64,000 nt of DNA, from contig CAVXGT010000015.1 of NCBI GenBank assembly GCA_963761475.1, forward strand, positions 62,001 to 126,000, written 5' to 3'. The notes under the pieces are model-generated. The model was not told the DNA's origin, did not search any database, and worked only from the letters and a program-made list of their open reading frames with translations. The position numbers were made by a program, and so were the translations under genes. Shown piece by piece: positions 36,343-46,164 of this stretch (the first letter of the stretch is position 1; every line of letters starts with the position of its first letter). Source of the stretch: Ga0077555 sp963761475 (GTDB lineage Bacteria > Pseudomonadota > Alphaproteobacteria > Rhizobiales > Hyphomicrobiaceae).

Positions 36343-37263
36343 ATGTCGCACATGATCAAAGCATGGCTCTTGAAGCTCCACCGTTGGGTAGCGTTGGCTT
36401 TTGCCGCGCCCTTGCTTGTGGTGATCGCAACGGGGTTGATCTTGTCCTTCGAGCCATGGATTGCCGGTAGCGCCGTCAAGCCCGGCGGGCTCCGGTCAGA
36501 CCAGATCACGGCGCTGCTGGCGCAGCACGATCCCAAAGGTGTCGCGCGCGCGATCTCCTATCGCAGCTATGACGGGACGCTCACCATAGGGGGGCGAGGA
36601 GGGACGATTGTCGATGTGGCGAGCGGCACCGTGAAGCCAGAGGCTTCCCCCGTCGCGCAAGTGCTCACGAGTGCACGCCGGATTCACGAGACGCTTCTGC
36701 TCGACCTCGGTTGGCTGGTCATCAGCTCATCGGTGGCCATGGTCGTGCTTGCCCTGTTCGGGGTCTTCATGGGGTGGCCGCGGATCTCGAATTCCGTTGG
36801 CGGCTGGCATCAGGCGATGTCGTGGGGGCTGCTGCCGTTGCTGGTTTTGTCACCGGTGACGGGCATCCTGCTTGCCGCCGGGCTTACGTTCTCGGGTGTT
36901 CCGGGGCCCGGACCGCAAGCCGGCCCACCGCTGAAGCTTGCCGAGGCGGTCCGTGTCGCTGGGCAGCGGCACGACCTGGCCGGGCTCGTCTGGCTGCGGC
37001 CGGCGCGCGGGCAGATGCAGATGCGCATCATCGAGGACGGCGAGTACAAGATCTATCGTGTGAGCCAGGAGGGGGCGGTGGCGGCAGCGCGCAACTGGCC
37101 ACGGCTCTGGCACGAAGGGACTTTCGCGGGTGGCTGGTCCGCCTTGATGAACGTCGTCATTTCGATGGCGATGCTGGGCCTGCTGGCGACAGGAGTGTGG
37201 ATCTGGGCCCGTCGCAAGCTTCGGCTGAGGTCAAGGCGCGCCGGGCGCGTGGCGACACCATGA
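36343..37263 (+). CDS. PepSY-associated membrane protein
   Basis: 306 aa if started at 36343 (a second ATG is at 36352). The N-terminus KAWLLKLHRWVALAFAAPLLVV matches the first helix of PepSY-TM proteins (with the conserved HRW), followed by a periplasmic part, two or three central membrane segments with HETLLLD and NSVGGWHQAMSW, and a C-terminal anchor (VVISMAMLGLLATGVWIWARR). Members often act with iron uptake or as membrane electron carriers (conserved histidines may bind heme). It stands alone here and converges on the GntR gene. Confidence 0.7.
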   Translation: MSHMIKAWLLKLHRWVALAFAAPLLVVIATGLILSFEPWIAGSAVKPGGLRSDQITALLAQHDPKGVARAISYRSYDGTLTIGGRGGTIVDVASGTVKPEASPVAQVLTSARRIHETLLLDLGWLVISSSVAMVVLALFGVFMGWPRISNSVGGWHQAMSWGLLPLLVLSPVTGILLAAGLTFSGVPGPGPQAGPPLKLAEAVRVAGQRHDLAGLVWLRPARGQMQMRIIEDGEYKIYRVSQEGAVAAARNWPRLWHEGTFAGGWSALMNVVISMAMLGLLATGVWIWARRKLRLRSRRAGRVATP

Positions 37264-37300
37264 ACGTCAGGACGCTTGACCGCCTGATCGATCCCGCGTC

Positions 37301-38212
37301 TCAAAAGTCGAGGACGCAGTCCGCGCAGCGGGCAAGAATGCGCTGGAAATAGATCGGGCTGCGCTCCGCCGTGAAGGTCTTGGCGTGGATTTCGAAATAG
37401 TGCGGGCCTGGCGCCAATCCCATCTCTTCCGCTGTCTTTCGCCCGAGGCTGGTCGTCATGATGGTGTGACGCGCACCAGCGGCGAAGAGGCCGTAGCGTT
37501 CCTCGAGGAACGGGCGGATGTTCACCATCTCGAGTTCCGCCGGATCGATTGCCGCCAGCCCGGAGGCTAGGGCGGTGTCGAGGTACATTTCGGCGTAGAT
37601 GGCGACGTCAGCATTCATGGTTATACGGCGACGGATGCGCACGAATTCGTCGCCACAACCGAGGTAATCGGCCCATGGGCCAGAATTCCGAATGCTATCG
37701 ACGGCAACGGTCTGACGACGCATACGCATCGGCTGGCCCGTGGATTTGGCGATGAACCTGAAATGCCAGATCGTGTCGGCCAACGGTTCGACCGATGCGA
37801 CACGGCTGCCGTCGCCCCGGCGGCGGATGATGGTTCCCGCCTGCTGTAGCTGTCGCAAAGCAGCCTGAACCGTGCCAAGGCTCACGTCCAGAATGGTGGT
37901 CAGCGCCTTTTCAGAGGGCAGCATATCCCCAGGCTCAAGCCTGCCGTCACGGATCGCTGCAACAAGTGCCAGCCGCGCGGCTGACCGCTTCGTGCGTCCC
38001 GGCACGCTGGCGTGGGCCCGCATCTGGCCTACCAGGTAGGCCTCGAGTGGCGTTCGGCGTGTGGCAGCGGTCGCGAACGGCCGCCCGCCCGCCGGATGGC
38101 GGCGCCGGGCTATTGGATTTGTCTGCTCGACCATGCTTGCGGAGGTCCTGGGTTCGGCGAGCCGGCCAAGAGCCGTCTTGCCACCGGAAAGGCAGGGGTG
38201 AGCGCGTGCCAT
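37301..38212 (-). CDS. GntR-family (HutC/UTRA-type) transcriptional regulator
   Basis: 303 aa. The winged HTH is visible from about residue 85 (GDMLPSEKALTTILDVSLGTVQAALRQL), followed by the GntR pattern GTIIRRRGDGSRV and a C-terminal UTRA ligand-binding domain (IRPFLEERYGL, LAPGPHYFEIHAKTF, PIYFQRIL). The ATG at 38212 lies 4 bases after the TctA stop, suggesting coupling; an internal ATG at 38134 is an alternative. As the last gene of the TTT transporter unit it probably controls that unit, with the transported carboxylate as ligand. Confidence 0.8.
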   Translation of the reverse strand: MARAHPCLSGGKTALGRLAEPRTSASMVEQTNPIARRRHPAGGRPFATAATRRTPLEAYLVGQMRAHASVPGRTKRSAARLALVAAIRDGRLEPGDMLPSEKALTTILDVSLGTVQAALRQLQQAGTIIRRRGDGSRVASVEPLADTIWHFRFIAKSTGQPMRMRRQTVAVDSIRNSGPWADYLGCGDEFVRIRRRITMNADVAIYAEMYLDTALASGLAAIDPAELEMVNIRPFLEERYGLFAAGARHTIMTTSLGRKTAEEMGLAPGPHYFEIHAKTFTAERSPIYFQRILARCADCVLDF

Positions 38213-38216
38213 CGCC

Positions 38217-39724
38217 TCACCGGTCTCGTCGCGCTTTGAGCCACTGGGCGGGGCCGAAACGCCAAACGAAGTACACCGTCAGGAGCATAAACACCAATGA
38301 TATCGGGCTCGTAAGCAAAATCGTTAGGTCGGACTTGTGCATCAAAAGTGTCTGACGCAGTGACAACTCGAACATTGGACCCAGGAGAAAGCCGATTACG
38401 AGGCAGACGATTGAGAAGCCCGCGCGACGCATCGCCAGGCCGAGGGCGCCGAAAGCAAACATCATGCCGACGTCAAACAGGGAGTTGGTTGGAATATAGA
38501 CGCCGGCGATGCAGAAGATAACGACAATCGGCAGCACGACCCGCTTAGGGACCCGCAGGATCTGCCCCCAGAAACGGATGCCGATGCGGCCGATCAGAAG
38601 ATGCAGGCCATTGGCCATCAGCATGGCTGCGAAAATGGAATACACGAGCTCGGCGTGATCAACCATCATCATGGGTCCGGGTACAACACCGTGGATCATG
38701 AAAGCGCCGATGAGAAGAGCAGCAGCGACGTTGCCGGGGATTCCGAGAGCTATGGTGGGGATGAGATTTGAGCCGACAACGGCGCTGTTGGCGGCCTCGC
38801 AACCGGCAATGCCTTCGAGGGTGCCGGTACCGAACTTCTCAGGCGTCTTGGAGGCGCGCTGCGCTGCACCGTAGCCGAGGAAGGCGGCGAGCGAGACACC
38901 GAGGCCCGGCAGCATACCAACGCCGGTACCGATGGCCGCTGACCGCAGTAGCGTGCGCCAATTCGACCAGAACTCGCCAGCCGATAGCCTGTTCGCTGCT
39001 GCGTAGTTTGCGTCCACGCCGAGGGGCAACGGCACTGCCGTTGTCTCACGGGTCTCGAAAATCTGAACCAGCACAGAGCTCAGAGCCAGTGACCCGATCG
39101 CGAGGGCATTGAGGGAGATGCCATCGAAAAGCTCAGTCTGGCCAAAGGTCATGCGGGTGGTGGAGTTCGACGGGATCAAGGCCAATGGTGGCGAGAAACA
39201 CACCCAGCGCGGCAGCAATGATGCCCTTGATCAAAGATTGTGATGCCAGTGCGGCAATGAGCGTGAAGGAGAAGATGACGATGGCCGTGAACTCTGGCGG
39301 GCCAAACTGCAGCGCTATACTGGCGAAGGGCGCTGCCAGCAACACCAGCATGATATCCGAGAACGTGTCACCGCAGACCGACGAATAAAGCGCCATCTTC
39401 ATGGCCTTCTCGGGCTTACCCTGCTGGGTCAGCGGATAACCATCGCGGGCGGTTGCGGCTGACCTCCGGCGTGCCGGGCGCATTGAGGAGGATGGCCGGC
39501 ACGGCGCCGCCGGATGTGCCGCCCTTGTTGACGCCGACCAGGAAGGCGATGGCTGCCAGCGGCGACATGTAGAATGTTATGGGAACGAGCAACGCCATCG
39601 CCGTGACGCTTCCAAGTCCAGGCAGGACGCCAAAAATAATGCCTATGGTGATACCGAGCGAGATGAAAAACAGGTTCTTGATAGTCAGAGCGGCACCGAA
39701 GCCCACGATCAGGCTCTCAAGCAT
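38217..39724 (-). pseudogene. tctA: Tripartite tricarboxylate transporter large membrane subunit TctA, two frameshifts
   Basis: Starts at 39724 (MLESLIVGFGAAL). The first part carries the TctA signature IIFGVLPGLGSVTA and GGTSGGAVPAILLNAPGTPE, then breaks near 39470. The next frame continues with TQQGKPEKAMKMALYSSVCG and GLDPV, and breaks again near 39170; the last frame runs from FGQTELFDGISL to the stop at 38217 and includes the second GVLPGLG-like motif (GMLPGLGVSLAAFLGYG). Joined, the parts make a full TctA of about 500 aa. Both breaks correspond to one extra base. It is either inactivated or mis-sequenced. An intact TctA forms the channel with TctB. Confidence 0.85.
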
Positions 39725-39775
39725 GACATTCTCCGGCAGCACTTGGCCCGACGACGGATGTGGCGTGTCGACCCG

Positions 39776-40252
39776 TCACGGCAGCTGCACGCTGAAAGCA
39801 TGCCAGGCGATAAGATAGAGCAGCGTCGGCGTCAAAAGCGCTGTTGCCGCAATGGTCACGAGGTGGCGCTCGCCGGTAAAATAAAGCATGAGCGCCAGTG
39901 CCGGAATTGATGTCAGCAGAAAGCCTACCGTTGTGTAGCCAGCGATCATGGCGGCGGCGAATGCACTCCAAATCGCTATGTCGCGCAACTCGCTCCAACC
40001 GATTCCCCGCGCTTCCGCTCCAAACTCCTCGTGCACGCCCTCCTCGACATGACGCCGCAGCAGCAGCCGGCTCACCACCATGAGCAACGAGAGAACCAGC
40101 ATCGTCGCAGCCGCCACCGAGGGGAGGAACGCCGGCGACAGGTTGCTTTCGCTCTGCGGTGGCGACGTATTGACCGGAATGATCCAGACCAGCAACAGAG
40201 CCGAGACCAGCGCCACAAACAGGCCTGCTGAGATGTCCGTGCGTCTCGTCAT
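39776..40252 (-). CDS. tctB: Tripartite tricarboxylate transporter small membrane subunit TctB
   Basis: 158 aa with four hydrophobic segments (first at residues 8-27: SAGLFVALVSALLLVWIIP; then VAAATMLVLSLLMVVSRLL; AAMIAGYTTVGFLLTSIPAL; and ATALLTPTLLYLIAWHAF). Length and layout are typical of TctB. It lies between tctC and tctA on the same strand, 51 bases before tctA. It is the poorly conserved partner of the TctA channel. Confidence 0.85.
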   Translation of the reverse strand: MTRRTDISAGLFVALVSALLLVWIIPVNTSPPQSESNLSPAFLPSVAAATMLVLSLLMVVSRLLLRRHVEEGVHEEFGAEARGIGWSELRDIAIWSAFAAAMIAGYTTVGFLLTSIPALALMLYFTGERHLVTIAATALLTPTLLYLIAWHAFSVQLP

Positions 40253-40344
40253 GGCCCGATCGCCCTTTCAAACGTCGCCCGGCACGATGCGGGACGCCAT
40301 TCGTCCTCGCACAATCGCACCGGGAGAGCACCGTGCCATCACGA

Positions 40345-41292
40345 CTACTTCTGGGTCGCCGTCACGACCTTGCTCAGGCTCTTTACCGTCTCCTGAACTT
40401 GTGTCTTCAAGTCTGCCGTGCCGACGAACTTCTTCGGGAACTTCAGCTTGCCGAGCACGCCGGCGAAGTCAGCGTCGTTCATGGCTGCCTTCACGGCTGC
40501 TTCCAGCTTGGCGACGACTGCGTCCGGCGTGGCCGCGGGAACTGCAATCACGGCAGCACCTGGCATCGAGATGCCATAGAGCTCCTGCACCGATGGGGCA
40601 TCTGGCGAGGCCGCGAGGCGATGCGACAGCATCGAGGCGAGCACGACCATCTTGTCCCCGTACTTTTGATGGACGCCGCCCGACCAAGCGAAATCGATTT
40701 TGTTGCCGAGCAAGAACGGCACCATCTCGCCACCGCCGCGCGTCGGAATCGCGGTCCATTTCACGCCTTCCTTGGCGGCAATGTAGTTGATGAAGGCACG
40801 TGACATTCCACCCTGGTCGGCGACATTGAGACCGGCGTTCGTCTTCGAGTAGGCAACCAGCTCCTGCAGCGTCTTATATGGCTTTCCGGGCAGCGCCACG
40901 AAAGCCATCTGGTACTCGGTGACGCCGGCCACGTACTTGAAGCTGTCGGTCTTGTACTTGATCTCCTTGTTGACCATCGGATCGAAGGTGAGCGAGGAAA
41001 TTGTGGTGAACATGATGGTATGGCCATCACTCGGGCCTTGCGAGACGAAGGTAGCGCCGACCGCGCCGCCACCGCCGGGTTTGGTCTGGACGATGACATT
41101 CTGTCCGAGCGTCGTGCTCATCGCCTTCGCCAACAGACGCGCCATGGTCTCGGTGCTGCCGCCGGCCTGATAGGGAACGACCATCGTCACGGGCTTGGTT
41201 GGATAGTCCGCCGCTTGTGCCGCGACCGCCAACGCTAGGCTCGCAACTGCCCCTAAAGTGGCAAATGCAGCCATTCTCGGATGAAGCTTCAT
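40345..41292 (-). CDS. tctC: Tripartite tricarboxylate transporter periplasmic receptor TctC
   Basis: 315 aa starting at ATG 41292 after a GGGGAGCAGGTC ribosome site. The signal peptide is RMAAFATLGAVASLALAVAAQA|ADYPTKP. The mature part has TctC/Bug-family features (TMVVPYQAGGSTETMARLLA, VIVQTKPGGGGAVGATFV). It captures a carboxylate in the periplasm for TctAB; the ligand is not predictable. First gene of the TTT unit, divergent from DUF3604. The frame extends 13 codons upstream but without signal character. Confidence 0.9.
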   Translation of the reverse strand: MKLHPRMAAFATLGAVASLALAVAAQAADYPTKPVTMVVPYQAGGSTETMARLLAKAMSTTLGQNVIVQTKPGGGGAVGATFVSQGPSDGHTIMFTTISSLTFDPMVNKEIKYKTDSFKYVAGVTEYQMAFVALPGKPYKTLQELVAYSKTNAGLNVADQGGMSRAFINYIAAKEGVKWTAIPTRGGGEMVPFLLGNKIDFAWSGGVHQKYGDKMVVLASMLSHRLAASPDAPSVQELYGISMPGAAVIAVPAATPDAVVAKLEAAVKAAMNDADFAGVLGKLKFPKKFVGTADLKTQVQETVKSLSKVVTATQK

Positions 41293-41408
41293 GACCTGCT
41301 CCCCTGGTGGCGGGCGTGCCCGCATTGACAACTTGCTAAACTATGCAGTTTTCGAGATGCTTGTCGATAGGATACCCAACGACGCAACCCATCGAGAGCG
41401 GATCAGAG
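41293..41408. promoter_or_regulatory. Divergent promoter region of the TTT and DUF3604 units
   Basis: 116 bases between the starts of tctC (minus) and the DUF3604 gene (plus). It must contain both promoters. An AT-rich core lies at about 41330-41350. The GntR-type regulator encoded at the end of the TTT unit is the likely binder, but no clear operator palindrome was found. Confidence 0.35.
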
Positions 41409-43711
41409 ATGAAAGACAAGCTGAAGTACGGCCCCGTGAGTCGTGAACTGGTCGGAGACAATTCTCCCTCGGTGCGGCCGGGCAATGATCCCGCGCTCTA
41501 CGGCTCGGCCGTGCTGACACCGCTCGAACCGGTGGAGGCGCGCAGCTACCAGACCTTCAAACTCACCTACACCGTGGGCAAGCTCGGCATCGACGATACC
41601 GGCGGCATCCAGGTTGCCTTCCGCTTCATCGGCGATGCGGGCAAGGCGCAGATCACGAACCCTGCCGCCGCCAACTACGTCTCTGCCTCGAGCAACGGTG
41701 AAGGCCGCATCGATCTCGGCGTGCGCAGCGACGGCTTCAGGCCCTGGAAGCTGCTGGTGACCGCCTACCAGAGCGGCGGCTACCTCAAAGAGGGCGAAAA
41801 GATCGAGATCATCTTCGGGGATACGCGGCGGGGCTCTCCCGGCATGCAGATGCAGACATTCGTCGAGGGTGGCTACGAGTTCCGGGTGGCGACCGACGTG
41901 CAGGCGACCGGCAACTTCCTGCCGCTCGCCCAGCAGTTCTCGGTGCCGATCATCGCCGGTCCGCCACACCGCTGGAAGGCCGTGCTGCCTACCCTGCGCC
42001 GGCCAGGCGAGACGGTTCCAGCTCGGGATCAAAGCGGAGGACATCTGGGGCAATCCGACGGCGCAGGCCCGCGGCAGGATCCGCCTCGAGCCGTCGCTGC
42101 CGGTGACGGGGCTGCCGGGCGAGTTCGACTATGCACCGGAGGACAGGGCGCTCACCATCGAGGGACTTGACGGCTGAGCAGCAGGGTACGTTGCGCATCA
42201 AGGTGCTGCTCGACGGGCGGCAGGTGGCCGAGGCAGGTCCGCTCGTCATTCGCGCCGGTGATGTCGCGGGCTATTGGGGAGACCTGCACGGGCAATCCGG
42301 CGAAACGGTCGGCATCGGCACGATCGAGAGCTATTTCGATTTCGCGCGCAACAAATCGTTCCTCGACGCCACCAGCCATCAGGGCAATGACTTCCAGATG
42401 AAGACTGCCTTCTGGAACCGGCTCAACACGTTGACGGCGGAGTTGGACGAGCCCGGCCGGTTCGTCGTCTTTCCCGGCTACGAGTGGTCGGGCAACACGG
42501 CCGTCGGCGGCGACCACAACGTGTTCTTCCGGCATGAGGGACGCCAGATCCACCGCTGCTCGCATGCCCTGCTCGAGGACCGCTCGGACATCGACACCGA
42601 TTGCCACACGCTGACTGACCTCTATGGGCAACTGCGGCAGGAGGACTGCGTGATGTATGCCCACGTGGGCGGTCGCTACGCGAATATCGCCTACGATCAC
42701 GATCCCCTGCTCGAGACGGCCGTCGAGATGCACTCGGCCTGGGGTACGTTCGAGTGGATCCTGACCGATGGCTTCAAGCTCGGCCGCCGGGTCGGCGTCG
42801 TCTGCAACAGCGACGGCCACAAGGGTCGGCCGGGATCGAGCTATCCGGGCTCATCGACGTTCGGCTCCTATGGCGGGCTCACCTGCTTCCTCACCGACCG
42901 GCTCGACCGGGACGCGATCTTCGAGGCGATGCGGCGGCGGCATCACTACGGCACCACCGGTTGCCGCATGCATATCGACCTCGCGGTGGCGTTGCCTGAT
43001 GGCGGTCAACTGTTCGAGCGCAACCCGGCGGCCAAGGCCGATACAGCGCAACACGCTGTCAGCCAAGTCACCATGGGCGACATCGTGCAAACAGCCAGCC
43101 AAGACGGCCGAGCTCAAAGTTCACGGTCAAGGCGCATGCGGGGATCGAGCGGATCGAGATCCGGTCGGGCACGCGCGTCCTCGAGACGGTGCGACCCTAT
43201 GCCAAAAGCGACGCTCGGCAACCGCCTGCGGGTGCTTTGGAGCGGCGCCGAGTATCGCGGGCGCGGGCGCAATACGGTGTGGCGGGGGCGGGCGAAGCTG
43301 TCGCAGGGGCGGATCGATCGCTTCGAGACCATCAACCTGTGGAACCCGGAGCGCCTGTTCGAACAGCGCGGCTCGAACCTGGTCGTGTGGGACACGATCA
43401 CGACGGGCAACTACATGGGCTTCGACATCTGGTGCGACGAAGCTGGTGGAGGCGAACTCGCGATCTCGACCAACAGAGGCGACCTCAACCTGCCCCTAGA
43501 TGCCATCGGCCTCGAAGACACCGTTCTCGACGCTGGCGGCCTTGCCCGACAGCTCCGCGTCTTCCGGCTTCCGGGCGAGCGCCTGGAGCGGGAAGTATCG
43601 GTGACCCGCACCATCGACCTCGAAGAGACGGGCGACACGCCGATCTGGATCTGCGTGATGACGGAGGACGGCTACCAAGCCTGGACATCGCCGGTCTACC
43701 TGTTTCACTGA
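41409..43711 (+). pseudogene. DUF3604 protein (PHP-like metal-dependent hydrolase), about five frameshifts
   Basis: The start MKDKLKYGPVSREL and the long central block with metal-ligand-rich motifs (YWGDLHGQSGE, FPGYEWSG, GGDHNVFF, CNSDGHKGRPG, FLTDRLDRDAIFEAMRRRHHYGTT) identify DUF3604. The frame changes near 42005, 42165, 43095, 43125 and 43200, each time by one extra base; the shifted parts (LGIKAEDIWGNP, KTAELKV, AGIERIEIRSGTRVLE) fill the family sequence exactly. The last part reads NRLRVLWSGAEYRG to the stop at 43711. So the whole about 760-aa protein is there in pieces. DUF3604 genes often pair with TTT transporters, as here. Confidence 0.8.
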
Positions 43712-43890
43712 CCGTGAGGGCTCATGAGCGGCGTCCCTTCGTTCCGCCGGGAGCTTGGGGCGCAACGCTGGTGACGCCGGGCCCTGCACGGGTCCGCCCG
43801 CGGCTACTGACTTGACAGTCGCGGGGGCTCGCCGGATCGCTATGCGTGCCAAGGCGTGACGGCAGTGTTGGCGGCTGGTAGATCGGGACG
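43712..43890 (+). promoter_or_regulatory. Probable promoter region of the GH3/radical SAM operon
   Basis: 179 bases upstream of the first gene of the operon. It contains a perfect TTGACA at 43812-43817; a -10 box at the usual spacing is poor (the best CTATGC-like match is 22 bases away), so the promoter call is tentative. No terminator was seen after the DUF3604 stop. Confidence 0.3.
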
Positions 43891-44622
43891 ATGTCACCGA
43901 AAGATGGCCTGCAATCACGTGTGCTGCCTGTCACGCAGATCGACGCCGATCTGCGCGAGGCCATGTTTGGGTTGTTTTCGACCTACTACGACGGGGCCGA
44001 TCGGGCGCATTTCGATCGCGACCTCGACGAAAAGCACGAGGTCGTCACCGTATGGCACGACGACGCGCTCGTCGGCTTCACGACGCTGCACTGGTCGCTC
44101 TCCGCGTACGAAGGGCGCGAGGTCGCCGTTCTCTTTTCCGGCGACACGATCATGGACAGGGAGCATTGGGGGCATCAGGCGCTGGCGTCGGCCTGGTTGC
44201 AGCGGGTCGGCCATTGGTCGGTGAAGCGCCCGGACTGCACGCTTTATTGGCTATTGATCGTGAAAGGCCATCGCACCTACCGCTACATGCCGGCCTTTGG
44301 CATCGAATTCGTGCCGGGGTGGCGGAACGGCCCCAACACGGCGGACCTGCTGCGGCTGCGCAACGCCTTGGCGCGGGATCGCTTCGGGTCCGACTTCGAT
44401 GCGCGCGACGGTGTGGTTCGCTTCAGGAGTCCAAGGAGCCGGTTGAAGGCGGAGGTTGCCCAACCATCAGAGCGGGAACGGCGCTTGCCGGACGTGGCTT
44501 TTTTTCTCGAGAACAACCCGGGCTACGTCGATGGCGACGAGCTCGTTTGCCTTTGTCCATTGGCCCCATCGAACATGCGGCCTTATGGACGGCGCATCTA
44601 TGAGCTGGGACGGGGAGATTGA
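43891..44622 (+). CDS. GNAT-like acyltransferase, first gene of the GH3/radical SAM operon
   Basis: 243 aa. The layout resembles an N-acyltransferase of the GNAT fold: an N-terminal helix region (REAMFGLFSTYYDGADRAHFDRDL), strands VVTVWHDDALVGFTTLHW, and a later AVLFSGDTIMDREHWGHQ, but the classical acetyl-CoA loop (Q/RxxGxG/A) is not evident. It may transfer a longer acyl group or be a divergent member. The next gene begins directly after its stop, without a gap, so it is the start of a tightly packed operon. Function is inferred from fold likeness only. Confidence 0.6.
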   Translation: MSPKDGLQSRVLPVTQIDADLREAMFGLFSTYYDGADRAHFDRDLDEKHEVVTVWHDDALVGFTTLHWSLSAYEGREVAVLFSGDTIMDREHWGHQALASAWLQRVGHWSVKRPDCTLYWLLIVKGHRTYRYMPAFGIEFVPGWRNGPNTADLLRLRNALARDRFGSDFDARDGVVRFRSPRSRLKAEVAQPSERERRLPDVAFFLENNPGYVDGDELVCLCPLAPSNMRPYGRRIYELGRGD

Positions 44623-46164
44623 ATGCTGGGAGGCTGGCAGGTGCTCGCGCGGGCCGCAGGTGTTGCGGCCTGTCGGTTCCAGGAGGCGCTCGGCGATCCG
44701 GTGGCGGCGCAGACGCAGCTGCTCGCGCGCATCGTCGGCGCCAATCGCGACTGCGCGTTCGGTCGCAAGCACGACTTTTCCTCGATCGATAGCCTTGCAG
44801 ATTATCGCCAGCGCGTCGCGATCGCTGACTACGCCGCGTTTGCCGACGACATCGGGCGGATGGCGGACGGCGCCAGCGGTATCTTGACCTCGGCGCCGGT
44901 CGTTGCTTTCGAGGAGACCGGGGGCACCACCGAGGGGGCCAAGCTCGTCGCGTACACAACGGCCAGCCTGACGGGTTTCTCCGAGGCGGTACTGCCCTGG
45001 ATCAGCGATCTGGTCAGCCGGCGTCCTGCGATCCTGGAAGGGCGCGCCTACGTCTCCATCAGCCCGGCGATGCGGGCACCGCGCGCAACCCCGGCCGGCA
45101 TACCGATAGGCCTCGGCTCGGACGCAGCCTATCTTGGGCCTGATCTCGCACGGGCATTCGCATCGACGCTGGCCGTGGGTCCGGAGGTTGCGCGTCTCGC
45201 CACCTTCGAGGCGTGGCGCCTTGCGACACTGACGCAACTGATCGAGGCGGCCGACCTGACATTGATGTCCGTCTGGAGCCCGACGCTGCTGACGGAACTG
45301 ATCGACGCCATCCCGGCCAACGCCGAGGCGATCAGCGCCGGACTTTCGCCGGCCGCGCGCCTTCGACTCGAGGCAAGCCTGCGACCACCAGACCTGGCGA
45401 CGGATCGGCTATGGCCGAAGCTGGCCTGCATCTCTGCCTGGACGGATGCGAGCTCGGCCGTCTACGCCGCCCGTCTCGGTCGGCTGCTGCCGCATGCTCC
45501 GGTCGAGGCGAAGGGCCTGCTCGCGACCGAGGGCGCAATGACCGTTCCGCTCGGCGGCCTGGAGGGCGCAGTGCCAGCGCTACTGTCCTTAGTGGTCGAG
45601 TTCATCGACGATGACGGCAACGCCCATCTCTGCGACAGCATCGAGGTCGGGCAGACTTATGGGGTCGCCATCACGACGCATGGCGGCTTCTATCGCTACG
45701 CCATCGGCGATCGCGTGGCGTGCGTCGACAAGAGCGGACCGGTACCGCGGTTGCGCTTCGTTGGCCGCCAGGGCGTGCAGAGCGACCTCGTCGGCGAGAA
45801 GATCGACGAGGGCTTCGCCGCCGCCGTGATCGCGCGCCTCGGCCTGATCGCGACGCTGGCGGCCCGGGCGGGCTCACCCGAGCTGGGGATCAGGCCCTGC
45901 TACGAACTCTGGCTCAATGAAGAGGCCAGCGACATCGCCGGCATTGCTGCTACGGCCGAGCGAATGCTATCGGCAAACCCGCAATATGCCTACGCGCGCT
46001 CCATTGGACAGCTCGACGCCCTTTTGGTACGAGTGCTGCCATGTCATGTCGAAAAGCGCGTTCAAAGGCTGGCGATGGCCGGGCGACGGCTCGGTGACAT
46101 CAAGCCCGTCAGTCTCGTCAGCTCTCAATCGGAAGAATGGGACCAGGCATGCGGATCGCGCTGA
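44623..46164 (+). CDS. GH3-family acyl-adenylating amido synthetase
   Basis: 513 aa. The N-terminal region has the GH3 opening (FQEALGDPVAAQTQLLARIV, FGRKHDFSSIDSLADYRQRV), the ATP-binding motif appears as ETGGTTEGAKLV (cf. SSGTSxGxxK), and the second nucleotide region as EGAMTVPLG and FYRYAIGDRVAC; a C-terminal hinge domain follows. GH3 enzymes, best known from plants, adenylate a carboxylic acid such as indoleacetate or jasmonate and join it to an amino acid. Here it is within an operon with radical SAM, GNAT and desaturase genes, so it may form an acyl amide. Its end overlaps the next gene by 16 bases. Confidence 0.82.
   Translation: MLGGWQVLARAAGVAACRFQEALGDPVAAQTQLLARIVGANRDCAFGRKHDFSSIDSLADYRQRVAIADYAAFADDIGRMADGASGILTSAPVVAFEETGGTTEGAKLVAYTTASLTGFSEAVLPWISDLVSRRPAILEGRAYVSISPAMRAPRATPAGIPIGLGSDAAYLGPDLARAFASTLAVGPEVARLATFEAWRLATLTQLIEAADLTLMSVWSPTLLTELIDAIPANAEAISAGLSPAARLRLEASLRPPDLATDRLWPKLACISAWTDASSAVYAARLGRLLPHAPVEAKGLLATEGAMTVPLGGLEGAVPALLSLVVEFIDDDGNAHLCDSIEVGQTYGVAITTHGGFYRYAIGDRVACVDKSGPVPRLRFVGRQGVQSDLVGEKIDEGFAAAVIARLGLIATLAARAGSPELGIRPCYELWLNEEASDIAGIAATAERMLSANPQYAYARSIGQLDALLVRVLPCHVEKRVQRLAMAGRRLGDIKPVSLVSSQSEEWDQACGSR

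Noticed and set aside
43812..43843. TTGACA with CTATGC as a firm sigma-70 promoter
   Set aside because: Spacing of 22 bases is too long and the properly spaced -10 is poor; listed only as tentative.
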